Below, piece after piece: positions 8,685-17,855 of a stretch of 64,000 nt of DNA. The notes beneath the pieces are model-generated. The model ran no database searches and was not told the DNA's origin. It saw nothing but the letters and a program-made list of their open reading frames with translations. Where the stretch lies: NCBI GenBank assembly GCA_020632755.1, contig JACKEY010000022.1, positions 1 to 64,000 on the forward strand. The letters run 5' to 3'. Numbering within the stretch: position 1 is the first letter of the stretch; the number at the start of each line of letters is the position of its first letter. Source of the DNA: Alphaproteobacteria bacterium (GTDB lineage Bacteria > Myxococcota_A > UBA796 > UBA2385). The position numbers and the translations under genes were made by a program.

Positions 8685-9137
8685 TCACTGCCAGCGCGAG
8701 TCGCGGAACAAGGGGGCCGACTGCGGGCCCTCGGCTTCCTCTCTCGCGCGGCGCTTCTGCATCACCACGCTGCGCCAGGTGCCCAGCAGCACCAGGGTGC
8801 TGGTCGACATGGCGATCCAGGCCACCATCAGGAGCTGCAGCTGGGTGTAGGCGCCCTCGGTCGGCCGGTAGCCAGCCGTGCCGATCAGGGCCGGGTCCGG
8901 CGGACGGCTGACGCCGCCGGGCACGGGCACCAGGTCCATGGCGCCCAGCAGGGCCCCCAGGCCCATGCCCATGACGATGATGCAGAACGCGCCGACGCTC
9001 CCGAAGGTGCCCGGCGGCAGGCGCATCCGGGGCAGCACCAGGAAGCTCAGCGCCACCGACAGCAGCGGCCCGAACACCGCCAACGCGATGAGCAGGGTGT
9101 CGAACAGGGGGAGGGTCTTGTCGTCCATCGGCGGCAC
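8685..9137 (-). CDS. Small membrane protein of unknown function
   Basis: 150 aa. Three likely membrane segments are visible (about residues 12-34, 46-66 and 100-121), with a Pro/Gly-rich loop between the second and third and a charged C-terminal tail (QKRRAREEAEG). I do not recognise a family. A second in-frame ATG at codon 4 could be the true start. It lies downstream of the MBOAT gene on the same strand with a 42-bp gap and may be transcribed with it. Its 3' end faces the selenoprotein gene convergently, 13 bp away. Confidence 0.6.
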   Translation of the reverse strand: MPPMDDKTLPLFDTLLIALAVFGPLLSVALSFLVLPRMRLPPGTFGSVGAFCIIVMGMGLGALLGAMDLVPVPGGVSRPPDPALIGTAGYRPTEGAYTQLQLLMVAWIAMSTSTLVLLGTWRSVVMQKRRAREEAEGPQSAPLFRDSRWQ

Positions 9138-9179
9138 TCTACCTCTCCCCTGGCGGGAGGCTGGGTCTCACCGGGGGGA

Positions 9180-10628
9180 TCAGAACTGGTAGTAGATGAA
9201 GGCCAGCTGCTCGCCCCCGCCCAGGCTCAGGCAGCCGGCGCCCACCGCCGCGGCCACCAGGGCCCAGACGGCCGGGTGGCGCGCCTTGAACCAGGCCTCG
9301 GCCTGCTGGCTCCAGCGCATCGGGGTGAAGTGGATCAGGTAGCCGAGCCCGAACATGCCCCAGGCCAGCATCGAGTAGCGGGGCATCAGGAAGGTCGGGT
9401 CGAACAGCTCGGTGAACAGGGCCCACGAGCTCGACAGGTCTTCGGCCCGGAACAGGATGCGGGCCAGCACGACGAAGTGGAAGGTGAAGAACCAGCGCCA
9501 CAGCCACGACCACGCGCTGGGCAGCGGGTCGTCGGGGCGTCGCCCGGTCTGCTTGCGCCGCAGCCGGCAGTACGCGACGGCCAGGCCGTGCAGCGTGCCG
9601 TAGACGACGAAGTTCCAGCTGGCCCCGTGCCAGATCCCGATGATGACCAGGGTGGCCATGACGTTGCGGTAGACCTTCCACTGGCCGCCGCGGACCCGGC
9701 TGCCGCCCAGCGGGTAGTACACGTAGTCGCGCACCCAGTTGCTGAGCGTGATGTGCCAGCGCCGCCAGAAGCCGGCGACGCAGGTCGCCTGGTAGGGCCG
9801 CCGGAAGTTCTCGGGCAGCTCGATGCCGAACAGCCGCGCGCTGCCGATGGCGATGTCGGTGTAGGCCGAGAAGTCGTAGTAGATCTGCAGCGTGTAGGCG
9901 TACAGGGCGACCAGGATCTCGGGGCCGGTGAACCGGCCGGGGTCGCTGAACACCGGGTCCACCATGCCGACCCGCACGATGTCGGCGATGAGCACCTTCT
10001 TGGCCATGCCCCGTGCGATGCGGAACAGGCCGGCGCCCACCTGGTCCTGCTGCAGCAGCGGCAGGCTGACCAGCTGGGGCAGCAGCTCCTGGCGGCGCAC
10101 GATGGGGCCGGCGACCAGCTGGGGGAAGAAGGCCAGGAAGGTGCCGAACCGGCCCAGGTCCCGCTCGGGCGGCAGGCCCCCGCGCTCGGGCGCCCGCGCC
10201 GTGTCGATGACGTAGGCCAGCGCCTGGAAGGTGAAGAAGCTGATGCCGACCGGCAGCGGCATGTCGACCCGCGGGAGGGTCGGCAGGTCGAACACCAGCC
10301 GCTGGGTCACCCAGTCGATGTTCTCGGCGATCCAGTCCCAGTACTTGAAGAACAGCAGCGGGAACAGCAGGGCGCCCAGCACCAGCACCCGCTCGGGCAG
10401 GTGCCGGGCTGCCGGCTCGACGGACTGCCGCCCGGCCAGCCACAGGCCCCCCAGCCACGCGATGACGGTGACCCCGGCCAGCACCAGCAGGTAGGACCCG
10501 CTCCAGGACCCGTAGAAGAAGACGCTCGACAGCCCGAGCACCCACATGCGGTACCGGCGCGGCAGCAACCAGTACAGCGCCACGCACAGCGGCAGGAACA
10601 GCAGGTAGTCGAGGGTGTGGAACAGCAC
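9180..10628 (-). CDS. MBOAT-family O-acyltransferase (AlgI/PatA-like)
   Basis: 482 aa polytopic inner-membrane protein. MBOAT enzymes move acyl groups, usually acetyl, across or onto exported polysaccharide, alginate or peptidoglycan. The signature regions are the RRWHITLSNWVRDYVYYPLGG block (His292) and the active-site His334 in GIWHGASWNF. The opening 'FLPLCVALYWLLP' is typical of AlgI relatives. Length agrees with the family (about 470-520). SGNH partners of this family are usually encoded close by; two SGNH genes are at the left edge of the window, though not in the same operon. The acceptor polymer cannot be inferred. Confidence 0.9.
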   Translation of the reverse strand: MLFHTLDYLLFLPLCVALYWLLPRRYRMWVLGLSSVFFYGSWSGSYLLVLAGVTVIAWLGGLWLAGRQSVEPAARHLPERVLVLGALLFPLLFFKYWDWIAENIDWVTQRLVFDLPTLPRVDMPLPVGISFFTFQALAYVIDTARAPERGGLPPERDLGRFGTFLAFFPQLVAGPIVRRQELLPQLVSLPLLQQDQVGAGLFRIARGMAKKVLIADIVRVGMVDPVFSDPGRFTGPEILVALYAYTLQIYYDFSAYTDIAIGSARLFGIELPENFRRPYQATCVAGFWRRWHITLSNWVRDYVYYPLGGSRVRGGQWKVYRNVMATLVIIGIWHGASWNFVVYGTLHGLAVAYCRLRRKQTGRRPDDPLPSAWSWLWRWFFTFHFVVLARILFRAEDLSSSWALFTELFDPTFLMPRYSMLAWGMFGLGYLIHFTPMRWSQQAEAWFKARHPAVWALVAAAVGAGCLSLGGGEQLAFIYYQF

Positions 10629-10671
10629 GGCGCGGGCCTATCCGCGCGGGGTCGTCACCGTCGACGGAAGC

Positions 10672-10866
10672 TCAGCCCAGGCCGAAGGCCTTGCGGGCTT
10701 CCTTCTTGCGCTTGCACTTCGCCTGCTCGAAGGCGTCGCAGACGCATTCGGGGCCGCCCTTTCCGCCGCAGGAGCCCTTGAGCGGGCTGCCGCCCATCAT
10801 CACGCCGACGGCCATGATGGCCATGATGGCCCCCATGATGGCGGTGGTGGCGAGGATGGTGCTCAT
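10672..10866 (-). CDS. nqrM: Na+-NQR maturation protein NqrM (DUF539)
   Basis: 64 aa. One N-terminal membrane helix (about 4-24) is followed by a short cysteine-rich tail: GSCGG (Cys33), CVC (Cys41, Cys43) and KCKRKK (Cys51). That four-cysteine pattern plus basic end is typical of NqrM, which is needed to deliver iron for the Fe site between NqrD and NqrE. Its start overlaps the apbE stop as ATGA (10863-10866), so it is the last, coupled gene of the nqr operon. The function is assigned from pattern and position; the gene is small but the context is strong. Confidence 0.88.
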   Translation of the reverse strand: MSTILATTAIMGAIMAIMAVGVMMGGSPLKGSCGGKGGPECVCDAFEQAKCKRKKEARKAFGLG

Positions 10867-12002
10867 GGGGCCTCCTGCAAGGGGTCTTCCTTAGCGCCGC
10901 CGGGGGGATCGGCCAGCCCCGGCGTGGGCCAGTGGGTGGACTTCACGGTCTCGAAACCATCGCCCTGCCGGGTGATCATCAGCACGGGCATGCCGCGCGC
11001 CTCGGCCAGGGCCATGCCGTCCACCGGGCCCAGCACGTTGAGCGCCGTCGCCCAGGCGTCGGCTTCGGCGCAGGTCGCGGCCAGCACGCTCACGCTGGCG
11101 AGCCCGTGGGTGATCGGGCGGCCGGTGCGCGGATCGATGGTGTGGGAGACGCGCTGCCCGTCGATCTCGCGGTAGCGGCGGTAGTCCCCGGAGGTCGCCA
11201 GCGCCGGCCAGGCGCCGGGCCCTTCGCCCAGCAGCACGATCTCCTGGACCGCGGCGCTGCCGTCCGGGCGCTCGATGCCCGCCCGCCACACACTGCCGTC
11301 GTCCTTGACCCCCAGGACGCGGACCTCGCCGCCGACCTCGACGAAGGCACCGCTGTGGCCGCGCGCGGCCAGCACCTCGACCACCCGGTCCACGCCGTAG
11401 CCCTTGGCGACGGCCGACAGATCAACGTGCAGGTCGTCGCGACCCTTGGTCACGGTGCCCACGCCCAGCACCAGCCCCGGGAAGCCCACCCGGTCGCGCG
11501 CGGCCTGCAGGGCTTCCGGGTCCGGCTCGGACGGCGCCTCGGCCGGTCCGAAGCCCCACAGGTCGACCAGCGGCCCCACGGTGACGTCGAAGGCGCCGCT
11601 GCTCTCGACGCTGACCCGGCCCGACAGCTCCAGCACGAACAGCAGCTCGGGAGACACCGGCATCGCCTGTCCCGCCGGGGCCGCGTTGAGCTGCGACAGC
11701 TCCGAGTCGGGCAGCCAGGTCGACATCGACCCGTTCACGGCGTCCAGCGCGGCCTGGATGGCGTCGGCGGTCTCGCGGGGCGGCTGCGGCCCCACCACCG
11801 TGGCGTTCCAGGTGGTGCCCATGGTCTCGCCGTGGACCTTGATGACCTGGACGTCGAGGACGGTGTCCGAGACGGCCTCGCCGCCCTGGGAGGGCGCGGG
11901 ACGGCGCATCCACAGGGCGGCGAAGAGGACGACCAGGAAGAGGGCCGAGGGGATGAGCACCCGAGGCTGGAGCTTCGGGTTGTCGGGTCCGGCCCCCGCC
12001 AT
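10863..12002 (-). CDS. apbE: FAD:protein FMN transferase ApbE
   Basis: 379 aa. ApbE attaches FMN covalently to Thr in flavin-acceptor motifs of NqrB and NqrC. Visible family features are a membrane anchor (about 14-30), the 'TMGTTWNATVVG' entry strand, SAVAKGYGVD and EVGGEVRVLG in the core, and the HTIDPRTGRPI metal/flavin site. It sits directly downstream of nqrF (3 bp gap), whose complex needs it, and overlaps nqrM. The N-terminal anchor is hydrophobic but without a lipobox cysteine, so it should be a single-span periplasmic protein. Confidence 0.95.
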   Translation of the reverse strand: MAGAGPDNPKLQPRVLIPSALFLVVLFAALWMRRPAPSQGGEAVSDTVLDVQVIKVHGETMGTTWNATVVGPQPPRETADAIQAALDAVNGSMSTWLPDSELSQLNAAPAGQAMPVSPELLFVLELSGRVSVESSGAFDVTVGPLVDLWGFGPAEAPSEPDPEALQAARDRVGFPGLVLGVGTVTKGRDDLHVDLSAVAKGYGVDRVVEVLAARGHSGAFVEVGGEVRVLGVKDDGSVWRAGIERPDGSAAVQEIVLLGEGPGAWPALATSGDYRRYREIDGQRVSHTIDPRTGRPITHGLASVSVLAATCAEADAWATALNVLGPVDGMALAEARGMPVLMITRQGDGFETVKSTHWPTPGLADPPGGAKEDPLQEAP

Positions 12003-12005
12003 GTC

Positions 12006-13229
12006 TCAGAACTCGTCGAGGAGGATGTTCTCGGGCTCGACGCCCAGATCGGCCAGCATGCGCTTGACCGCGTTGATCATGGGCGGCGGACCGCAGAGGT
12101 AGTACTCGATGTCTTCCGGCGCTTCGTGGTGCTTGAGGTATTCATCCAGCGCGACCTGGTGGATGAAGCCCACCGGACCGGTCCAGTTGTCCTCTTCCTG
12201 GGGCTCGGACAGCGCCAGGTGCCACTTGAAGTTGGGGTTCTCTTCGGCGATCTTGTCGAAGTGGTCGACGTAGTAGGCTTCCCGCAGCGAGCGGGCGCCG
12301 TACCAGAAGGTCACCTTGCGGTCGGTGTGCAGCCGGCGGAACTGGTCGAAGATGTGGCTGCGCATGGGCGCCATGCCGGCGCCGCCGCCGATGAAGCACA
12401 TCTCGTTCTTGGTGTCCTTGGCGAAGAACTCGCCGTAGGGACCCGAGATGGTGACCTCGTCGCCCGGCTTCAGGTCGAAGATGAACGAGCTCATCTTGCC
12501 CGGCGGGGTGTCTTCGGGGGCCCGCGGCGGCGGGCTGGCGATGCGGACGTTGAGCATGATGATGCCCTTCTCGCCCGGGTAGTTCGCCATCGAGTAGGCG
12601 CGGGTCACGTCTTCATCGACCTTGGACACGTACCGCCACATGTTGAACTGGTCCCAGTCGCCCCGGTACTCCTCGCCGATGATGAAGTTCTTGTACTCGG
12701 CGACGTGCGGCGGGCACTCGATCTGGATGTAGCCACCGGCGCGGAACGGCACCTCTTCACCCTCGGGCAGCTCGAGCACGAGCTCCTTGATGAAGGTGGC
12801 GACGTTGTCGTTGCTGCGGACCTTGCAGCGCCACTTGCGGATGTCCAGGAACTCCGGCTCGAGATGGATGGACATGTTGTCCTTGATCTTGAGCTGGCAG
12901 GCCAGGCGGCAGCCGTGGCGGGCCTCGGCACGGCTGATGTGGCCGGTCTCGGTCGGCAGCATCGCGCCGCCGCCGTCGAGCACGTCGACCTTGCAGACGC
13001 CGCAGGAGCCCTTCCCGCCGCAAGCGGACGGGATGAAGATGCCGTTGTCGGCCAGGGTGCCGAGCAGCGTGCCGCCGGCCTTCGTCTGCAGCGACAGGTC
13101 GGGGTTGTCGTTGACCGTGATGGTCACCGCAGCGCTGTTGACCAGCTTCGCGCGCGCCGCCATCAGCACCAGCACGAGGGCCAGCACGACGACGGTGAAG
13201 ACGATGACGCCGATGAGGATGGTCTGCAT
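12006..13229 (-). CDS. nqrF: Na+-translocating NADH:quinone reductase subunit F
   Basis: 407 aa, the NADH-oxidising subunit. An N-terminal membrane helix (about 3-25) is followed by a 2Fe-2S ferredoxin domain whose ligands are Cys70, Cys76, Cys79 and Cys111, the same numbers I recall for Vibrio NqrF. The FAD/NADH reductase domain follows, with RAYSMANYP (FAD), the GGGAGMAPMRSH nucleotide motif and the C-terminal YYLCGPPPM. It takes hydride from NADH and passes electrons into the membrane subunits. It lies between nqrE (9 bp gap) and apbE (3 bp gap) in an eight-gene operon. Confidence 0.97.
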   Translation of the reverse strand: MQTILIGVIVFTVVVLALVLVLMAARAKLVNSAAVTITVNDNPDLSLQTKAGGTLLGTLADNGIFIPSACGGKGSCGVCKVDVLDGGGAMLPTETGHISRAEARHGCRLACQLKIKDNMSIHLEPEFLDIRKWRCKVRSNDNVATFIKELVLELPEGEEVPFRAGGYIQIECPPHVAEYKNFIIGEEYRGDWDQFNMWRYVSKVDEDVTRAYSMANYPGEKGIIMLNVRIASPPPRAPEDTPPGKMSSFIFDLKPGDEVTISGPYGEFFAKDTKNEMCFIGGGAGMAPMRSHIFDQFRRLHTDRKVTFWYGARSLREAYYVDHFDKIAEENPNFKWHLALSEPQEEDNWTGPVGFIHQVALDEYLKHHEAPEDIEYYLCGPPPMINAVKRMLADLGVEPENILLDEF

Positions 13230-13238
13230 GTGGTCAGC

Positions 13239-13856
13239 TCACAGCTGGATGCCGGCGAAGGCCATGAAGCCCATGGCCATCAAGCCCACCGTGATGAACG
13301 TGATGCCCAGGCCCTTCAGCCCCGACGGGATGTGGTTGTAGGTCAGGCGCTCGCGGATGGCGGCGAGCGCCACGATGGCCAGGCCGAAGCCGGCGCCCGA
13401 GCCGATGCCGAACACCGTGCTCTCGCCGAATCCGTACCCACGCTCCACCAGGAAGAGGCTGCCGCCCAGGATCGCGCAGTTCACCGCGATGAGCGGCAGG
13501 AACACGCCCAGCGCGTTGTAGAGCGCGGGGGCGAAGCGATCGAGCGTCATCTCGACGATCTGCACCATGGCGGCGATCGACCCGATGAACGTCAGGAACG
13601 TCAGGAAGCTGAGATCGGTGGTGGCGAGGCTGGGGTGCAGCCACTCCAACGCACCTTCCTGAAGGATGTAGTGGTGGATCAGGTAGTTGACCGGAGCCGT
13701 CACCCCCAGCACGAAGGTGACCGCCGCGCCGAGGCCGATGGCCGTGTCGACCTTCTTGGACACCGCCAGGAAGGAGCACATGCCCAGGAAGAAGGCCAGG
13801 GCCATGTTCTCGACGAACGTGGCCTTGACGAAGAGGGAGAGGAGATGCTCGACCAT
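13239..13856 (-). CDS. nqrE: Na+-NQR subunit E
   Basis: 205 aa, with about six transmembrane segments. Together with NqrD it forms the inverted-topology pair in the membrane that holds the intramembrane iron centre and lies next to the Na+ path. It starts VEHLLSLFVKATFVEN and contains NCAILGG, a conserved cysteine motif of NqrE/RnfA relatives; NqrD has the matching NCIVMG. RnfA is the closest relative, but the complete nqrABCDEF order identifies it as NqrE. The gap to nqrD is 4 bp. Confidence 0.96.
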   Translation of the reverse strand: MVEHLLSLFVKATFVENMALAFFLGMCSFLAVSKKVDTAIGLGAAVTFVLGVTAPVNYLIHHYILQEGALEWLHPSLATTDLSFLTFLTFIGSIAAMVQIVEMTLDRFAPALYNALGVFLPLIAVNCAILGGSLFLVERGYGFGESTVFGIGSGAGFGLAIVALAAIRERLTYNHIPSGLKGLGITFITVGLMAMGFMAFAGIQL

Positions 13857-13860
13857 CTGT

Positions 13861-14490
13861 CTAGTCCTCCTCGACCTGCTCGGGCTTCCAGGTGCGGAGC
13901 GCCCAGATGCCGAGGCCGATGATGAAGAAGGCGCCGGGGGCCAGGACCATGAGGCCGTTGGGGGTGTACCAGCCGCCCTCGGTCACCGGCTTGAGCAGGG
14001 TGATGCCGAACAGGCTGCCGGAGCCGAACAGCTCCCGGATGGACGCGACGCTGAGCAGGACGACGCTGTAGCCCAGGCCGTTGCCGATGCCATCGAGGAA
14101 GGACCGGCCCGGCGGGTTCTGCATCGCGAAGCCTTCGGCGCGGCCCATCACGATGCAGTTCGTGATGATGAGGCCGACGAAGACGCTCAGCTGCTTGCTG
14201 ATGTCGAACAGGAACGCCTTGAGGATCTGGTCCGTGATGATGACCAGCGAGGCGATGATCACCAGCTGCGTGATGATCCGGATGCTCGACGGAACCTTGT
14301 TGCGGATCAGGCTGACGGCCATGTTGCTGAAGGCCGTGACGACCGTCAGCGCGATGGACATGACGATGGCGGTCTCCATCTTGGTGGTGACGGCCAGCGC
14401 CGAGCACACCCCGAGCACCTGCAGGGCGATCGGGTTGTTCTCGAAGAGCGGATCGGTGAGGACCTTGAGATCCTTGGTCTGCATGACCAT
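13861..14490 (-). CDS. nqrD: Na+-NQR subunit D
   Basis: 209 aa polytopic subunit. The first residues (MVMQTKDLKVLTDPLFENNP) match the usual NqrD beginning. The ITNCIVMGRAEGFA segment carries the cysteine paired with NqrE for the iron site. About six membrane spans follow. Its ATG overlaps the nqrC stop codon as ATGA, which implies translational coupling. Length matches the family norm (about 210). Confidence 0.96.
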   Translation of the reverse strand: MVMQTKDLKVLTDPLFENNPIALQVLGVCSALAVTTKMETAIVMSIALTVVTAFSNMAVSLIRNKVPSSIRIITQLVIIASLVIITDQILKAFLFDISKQLSVFVGLIITNCIVMGRAEGFAMQNPPGRSFLDGIGNGLGYSVVLLSVASIRELFGSGSLFGITLLKPVTEGGWYTPNGLMVLAPGAFFIIGLGIWALRTWKPEQVEED

Positions 14491-15263
14491 CAGGCACCTC
14501 CCTTCTGCATGCGGTCGATGTAGGGGCCCCAGCCGTCGTCACCCATCCAGAACTGCATGAGCGCGCTGACGCCGCGGCTGGTCAGGGTCGCCCCGGACAG
14601 GCCGTCGACGCGGTGGGGGTCGGAGTCGGCGGGGCCGGCCTGGCCCTTGATCACTTCGATAGCAGGCTCGCCCGACTTGTCGAAGACCTCGCGGCCGACC
14701 CACAGGGCCTTCCACCGCGGGTTGTCGACCTCGCCGCCCAGACCGGGGGTCTCGGCGTGCTCGTAGAAGGTCAGGCCCTGGATGGTGTTCATGTCGTCGT
14801 CGAGCGCCACGAAGCCGTAGAGCGTGGACCACAGGCCCTTGCCCTCGACCGGCAGGATGACCATCTCGACCTTGTCGCCGTCGACGACCTGGTAGATCAG
14901 GCCTTCGTTCGGCAGGCGCAGGACCTTGGCCGCGTTGCCCGCGGGGGCCGCGTGGCTGGTGGCCGGGTCGTCCCGCATCGAGCGCTGGTCGAAGGTCGCC
15001 GGGTCGACGTCTTCGACGTACTCGCCGGACTGCAGGTCGACGACCCGGGCCCGGATGTTGGTCTCGAAGGCCTGGGCGACGGCGTCGGGCGTGGCGTTGT
15101 CGGGCAGCTTGCCCGCGACGGCCAGCACGTTCTTCTGCCGGTCCAGGACCTTGTTGGCTTCCTGCCGATCCTTGAGCGCCACGGCGGAGCCGGCCACGAA
15201 GATCGAGCAGATGATGCAGACGGCTCCGGCGAAGCCGACGATGTAGGCGTTGCTATGCGACAC
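14490..15263 (-). CDS. nqrC: Na+-NQR subunit C (covalent FMN)
   Basis: 257 aa. A single N-terminal membrane helix (about 7-28) leads into a periplasmic domain. The FMN attachment motif SGATLTS near the C terminus gives Thr226 as the expected phosphoester-linked residue, close to the Thr225 I recall for Vibrio NqrC. ApbE at the end of the operon is the enzyme that makes this link. The start overlaps the 3' end of nqrB by 11 bp. Confidence 0.97.
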   Translation of the reverse strand: MSHSNAYIVGFAGAVCIICSIFVAGSAVALKDRQEANKVLDRQKNVLAVAGKLPDNATPDAVAQAFETNIRARVVDLQSGEYVEDVDPATFDQRSMRDDPATSHAAPAGNAAKVLRLPNEGLIYQVVDGDKVEMVILPVEGKGLWSTLYGFVALDDDMNTIQGLTFYEHAETPGLGGEVDNPRWKALWVGREVFDKSGEPAIEVIKGQAGPADSDPHRVDGLSGATLTSRGVSALMQFWMGDDGWGPYIDRMQKGGA

Positions 15264-16479
15264 GGCGCTTCGCCCTCCGACGGATGTTGCCCTGCAGCAC
15301 GAAGTGATCGGCCAGAGGAGCGAACATGTTCATGAACAGGATCGCGAGCATCATGCCCTCCGGGTAGGCCGGGTTGACCACGCGGATGAGGACGACGAGG
15401 ATGCCGATGCCCAGGCCGTACAGCAGCTTGCCCTTGGCCGTGTAGGCCGAGGACACCGGGTCGGTGGCCATGAAGACCATGCCGAAGGCCCAGCCGCCGA
15501 GCACCATGTGCCACCAGAAGGGCACATCGAAGAAGGCGTTGGTCTCGCTGCCGATGCCGTTGAGGGTGCTGGCCATCAGCACCGTGCCCAGGGTCACGCC
15601 CACCATGGTCTGCCAGGAGGCGACCCGGGTCAGCAGCAGGATGCCGGCGCCGAGCAGCGCGGCCAGGGCGCTGGTCTCGCCCATCGAGCCGGGGACCAGG
15701 CCCAGGAAGGCGTGCATCCAGTCGAAGCCGTGGCTGGTCAGCTGGCCGAGGCCGCCTTCGCTGGCGTGGGCCAGGGCGGTGGCGCCCGACACGCCATCCG
15801 CGCTCAGGCCCTTGGCGGCGATCCAGACCTTGTCGCCCGAGATCTGCGCCGGGTAGGCGAAGAACAGGAAGGCGCGACCGGTCAGGGCCGGGTTGAAGAT
15901 GTTGTACCCGACGCCGCCGAACACTTCCTTGCCCAGGATGACCGCGAAGGCGATGCCGAGCGCGACCTGCCACAGGGGGATGAGGGGCGGCAGGATGAGC
16001 GGGAACAGTGCGCCCGTCACCAGGAAGCCTTCGGTCACCGGGTCGTGCCGGATGACGGCGAAGACGACCTCGATGATGCCGCCGACCGCCATCGTGACCG
16101 CGTAGACCGGCAGGAAGAAGAGCGCGCCGTACAGGAAGCAGGCCAGGATGTTCTGCGGGTCGTAGCCCATGCCCAGCGCGGTGTAGATGGCGTCGTGCCA
16201 GTCACCGACGGGGCTCGCACCGGCCGCGATGGCCTTGTGGGCCTGGTAGCCGGTGTTGTACATCGCCATCAGCATCGCCGGACCCAGCGCCACGACGACC
16301 GTGATCATCATGCGCTTCTGATCGAGGGCGTCGCGGATGTGCGCGCCGGCCTTCGTGACGAAGCCCGGCGTGAACAGGATGGTGTCCTGGGCTTCCCACA
16401 CGGGGTGCAGCTTCTCGAGCTTGCCCCCCTTCTCGAACATGGGGGCCTGCTTGTCGAGGAGATCGCGCAGCCAGCGCAT
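15253..16479 (-). CDS. nqrB: Na+-NQR subunit B (covalent FMN, riboflavin)
   Basis: 408 aa from the ATG at 16477-16479 (MRWLRDLLDKQAP). The frame runs open 81 bp further upstream, but that part lies inside nqrA and does not resemble NqrB. The ATG overlaps the nqrA stop as ATGA. About ten membrane spans are present. The flavinylation motif DGVSGATALA gives Thr234 as the FMN site. This subunit also carries quinone- and inhibitor-binding residues and much of the Na+ path. Length is typical of the family. Confidence 0.96.
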   Translation of the reverse strand: MRWLRDLLDKQAPMFEKGGKLEKLHPVWEAQDTILFTPGFVTKAGAHIRDALDQKRMMITVVVALGPAMLMAMYNTGYQAHKAIAAGASPVGDWHDAIYTALGMGYDPQNILACFLYGALFFLPVYAVTMAVGGIIEVVFAVIRHDPVTEGFLVTGALFPLILPPLIPLWQVALGIAFAVILGKEVFGGVGYNIFNPALTGRAFLFFAYPAQISGDKVWIAAKGLSADGVSGATALAHASEGGLGQLTSHGFDWMHAFLGLVPGSMGETSALAALLGAGILLLTRVASWQTMVGVTLGTVLMASTLNGIGSETNAFFDVPFWWHMVLGGWAFGMVFMATDPVSSAYTAKGKLLYGLGIGILVVLIRVVNPAYPEGMMLAILFMNMFAPLADHFVLQGNIRRRAKRRVA

Positions 16480-17855
16480 CAGCCCTCCTTCCAGATCTGG
16501 TCGAGCATGGTGCGGAGCGCGCCCTGGTGGTCGAGCTTGCCGGGGCAGACGAAGGCGCACAGCGCCAGGTCTTCCTCGGACAGCTCCAGGCAGCCGAGCT
16601 TCTCGGAGCGCTCGACGTCGCCCGTCTGCAGGCTCCGCAAGAGGTAGGTCGGCACGAGGTCCAGCGGCATGACGCGCTCGTACATGCCGAGCGGCACGAT
16701 CGGGCGCTGCTCGCCATGGGTGGACGTGCCGAAGGCGAACTTCTTCCCGGGCAGGATGCCGCCCAGGTAGGCCGGGATGGTCGAGAACTTGTCCAGGCCC
16801 GGCATCAGCCAGCCGATGAACTCGCGCTCGCGCTGCTCGCGGAGCACGGAGATCTGCCGGTGGTAGGGCCCGAGCCAGCCCGTCTGCTCGTCCATCGCCT
16901 TGCGGCCGGAGAGCACGTCGCCGGAGATGACGCGGAGCTCGCCGTCGACGAGCTCGCCTTCGGTCAGGGTGGCCAGGTGGGCGCCGACCCGGGTGCGGAG
17001 CAGGCGGGGGTTCTTGACCGCGGGCCCCGACAGGGCCACGACGCGGTGCACGTCGATCCGGCCGGTCCGGAACAGGTGCCCGATCGCGATGACGTCGGCG
17101 TAGTCGACGTGCCAGGCGGGGTGCTCGCGGTCGGCCGGCGACAGGAAGTGGATGTGGGTGCCGACCAGCCCGGCGGGGTGCTTGCCCGAGAACTCGGACA
17201 GCTGCACGCCCTTGGCGCCGCCGGCGTCGATGCTGCTGCCCTTGGCGCGCACCAGGTGCACGGTGTCGCAGAGCTTCGAGAGCGCGGCCACGCCGGCGTG
17301 GAAGTCGTCCATCCGGCCGGCCAGCACGACCTGCGGGTCGGCGGCGTTGGGCCGGGTGTCCATCGTGTTGATGAACAGCGCGGTGGGCGTGCCGTCGATC
17401 GGCGGGATGCGGTCGAAGGGGCGCTGGCGCAGCGCCGGCCAGGCGCCGCCCTCGACCATCAGCGCGACCACCTGGTCGCGGCTGAGGCCGGCGGGGGCCT
17501 GCCCGGTGTAGCTCTGGAAGGTCTGGTGGGGGACCGCGGCGTCGTCGCCGGCGCGTTCCGCGTCGGACAGCGCGATGACCACGCTCTGCAGGGCCCGCTT
17601 GGCGCCGCGGTGCACGTGCACGACCACGCCGGTGGCGGGCGCGACGTGCAGCACGCCGGGGTTCTTGCGCTCTTCCACCAGCGGCTGGCCGCGGACGACG
17701 TCGTCGCCCTCCTTGACCAGCATCTTCGCCTTGTGCCCGACGAAGTCGACCGCGCTCATCGCGACGTGCACGACGGGCCGCGCGTCTTCGACCTTCTGGG
17801 CCGGTTGTCCGGTGATGGGGACATCGAGTCCCTTGCGGATGTGGACGCTCGCCAT
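16479..17855 (-). CDS. nqrA: Na+-NQR subunit A
   Basis: 458 aa from ATG 17853-17855 (MASVHIRKGLDVPITG). An earlier in-frame ATG would add 24 residues without family likeness. A purine-rich ribosome binding site (GGACGAGGACTGGA) precedes the chosen start. NqrA is the cytoplasmic, cofactor-poor subunit with an RnfC-like barrel-sandwich fold; the first 110 residues (VKEGDDV...APATGVV) show that hybrid motif. It is the promoter-proximal gene of nqrABCDEF-apbE-nqrM, all on the minus strand with gaps of 9 bp or less. Confidence 0.96.
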   Translation of the reverse strand: MASVHIRKGLDVPITGQPAQKVEDARPVVHVAMSAVDFVGHKAKMLVKEGDDVVRGQPLVEERKNPGVLHVAPATGVVVHVHRGAKRALQSVVIALSDAERAGDDAAVPHQTFQSYTGQAPAGLSRDQVVALMVEGGAWPALRQRPFDRIPPIDGTPTALFINTMDTRPNAADPQVVLAGRMDDFHAGVAALSKLCDTVHLVRAKGSSIDAGGAKGVQLSEFSGKHPAGLVGTHIHFLSPADREHPAWHVDYADVIAIGHLFRTGRIDVHRVVALSGPAVKNPRLLRTRVGAHLATLTEGELVDGELRVISGDVLSGRKAMDEQTGWLGPYHRQISVLREQREREFIGWLMPGLDKFSTIPAYLGGILPGKKFAFGTSTHGEQRPIVPLGMYERVMPLDLVPTYLLRSLQTGDVERSEKLGCLELSEEDLALCAFVCPGKLDHQGALRTMLDQIWKEG

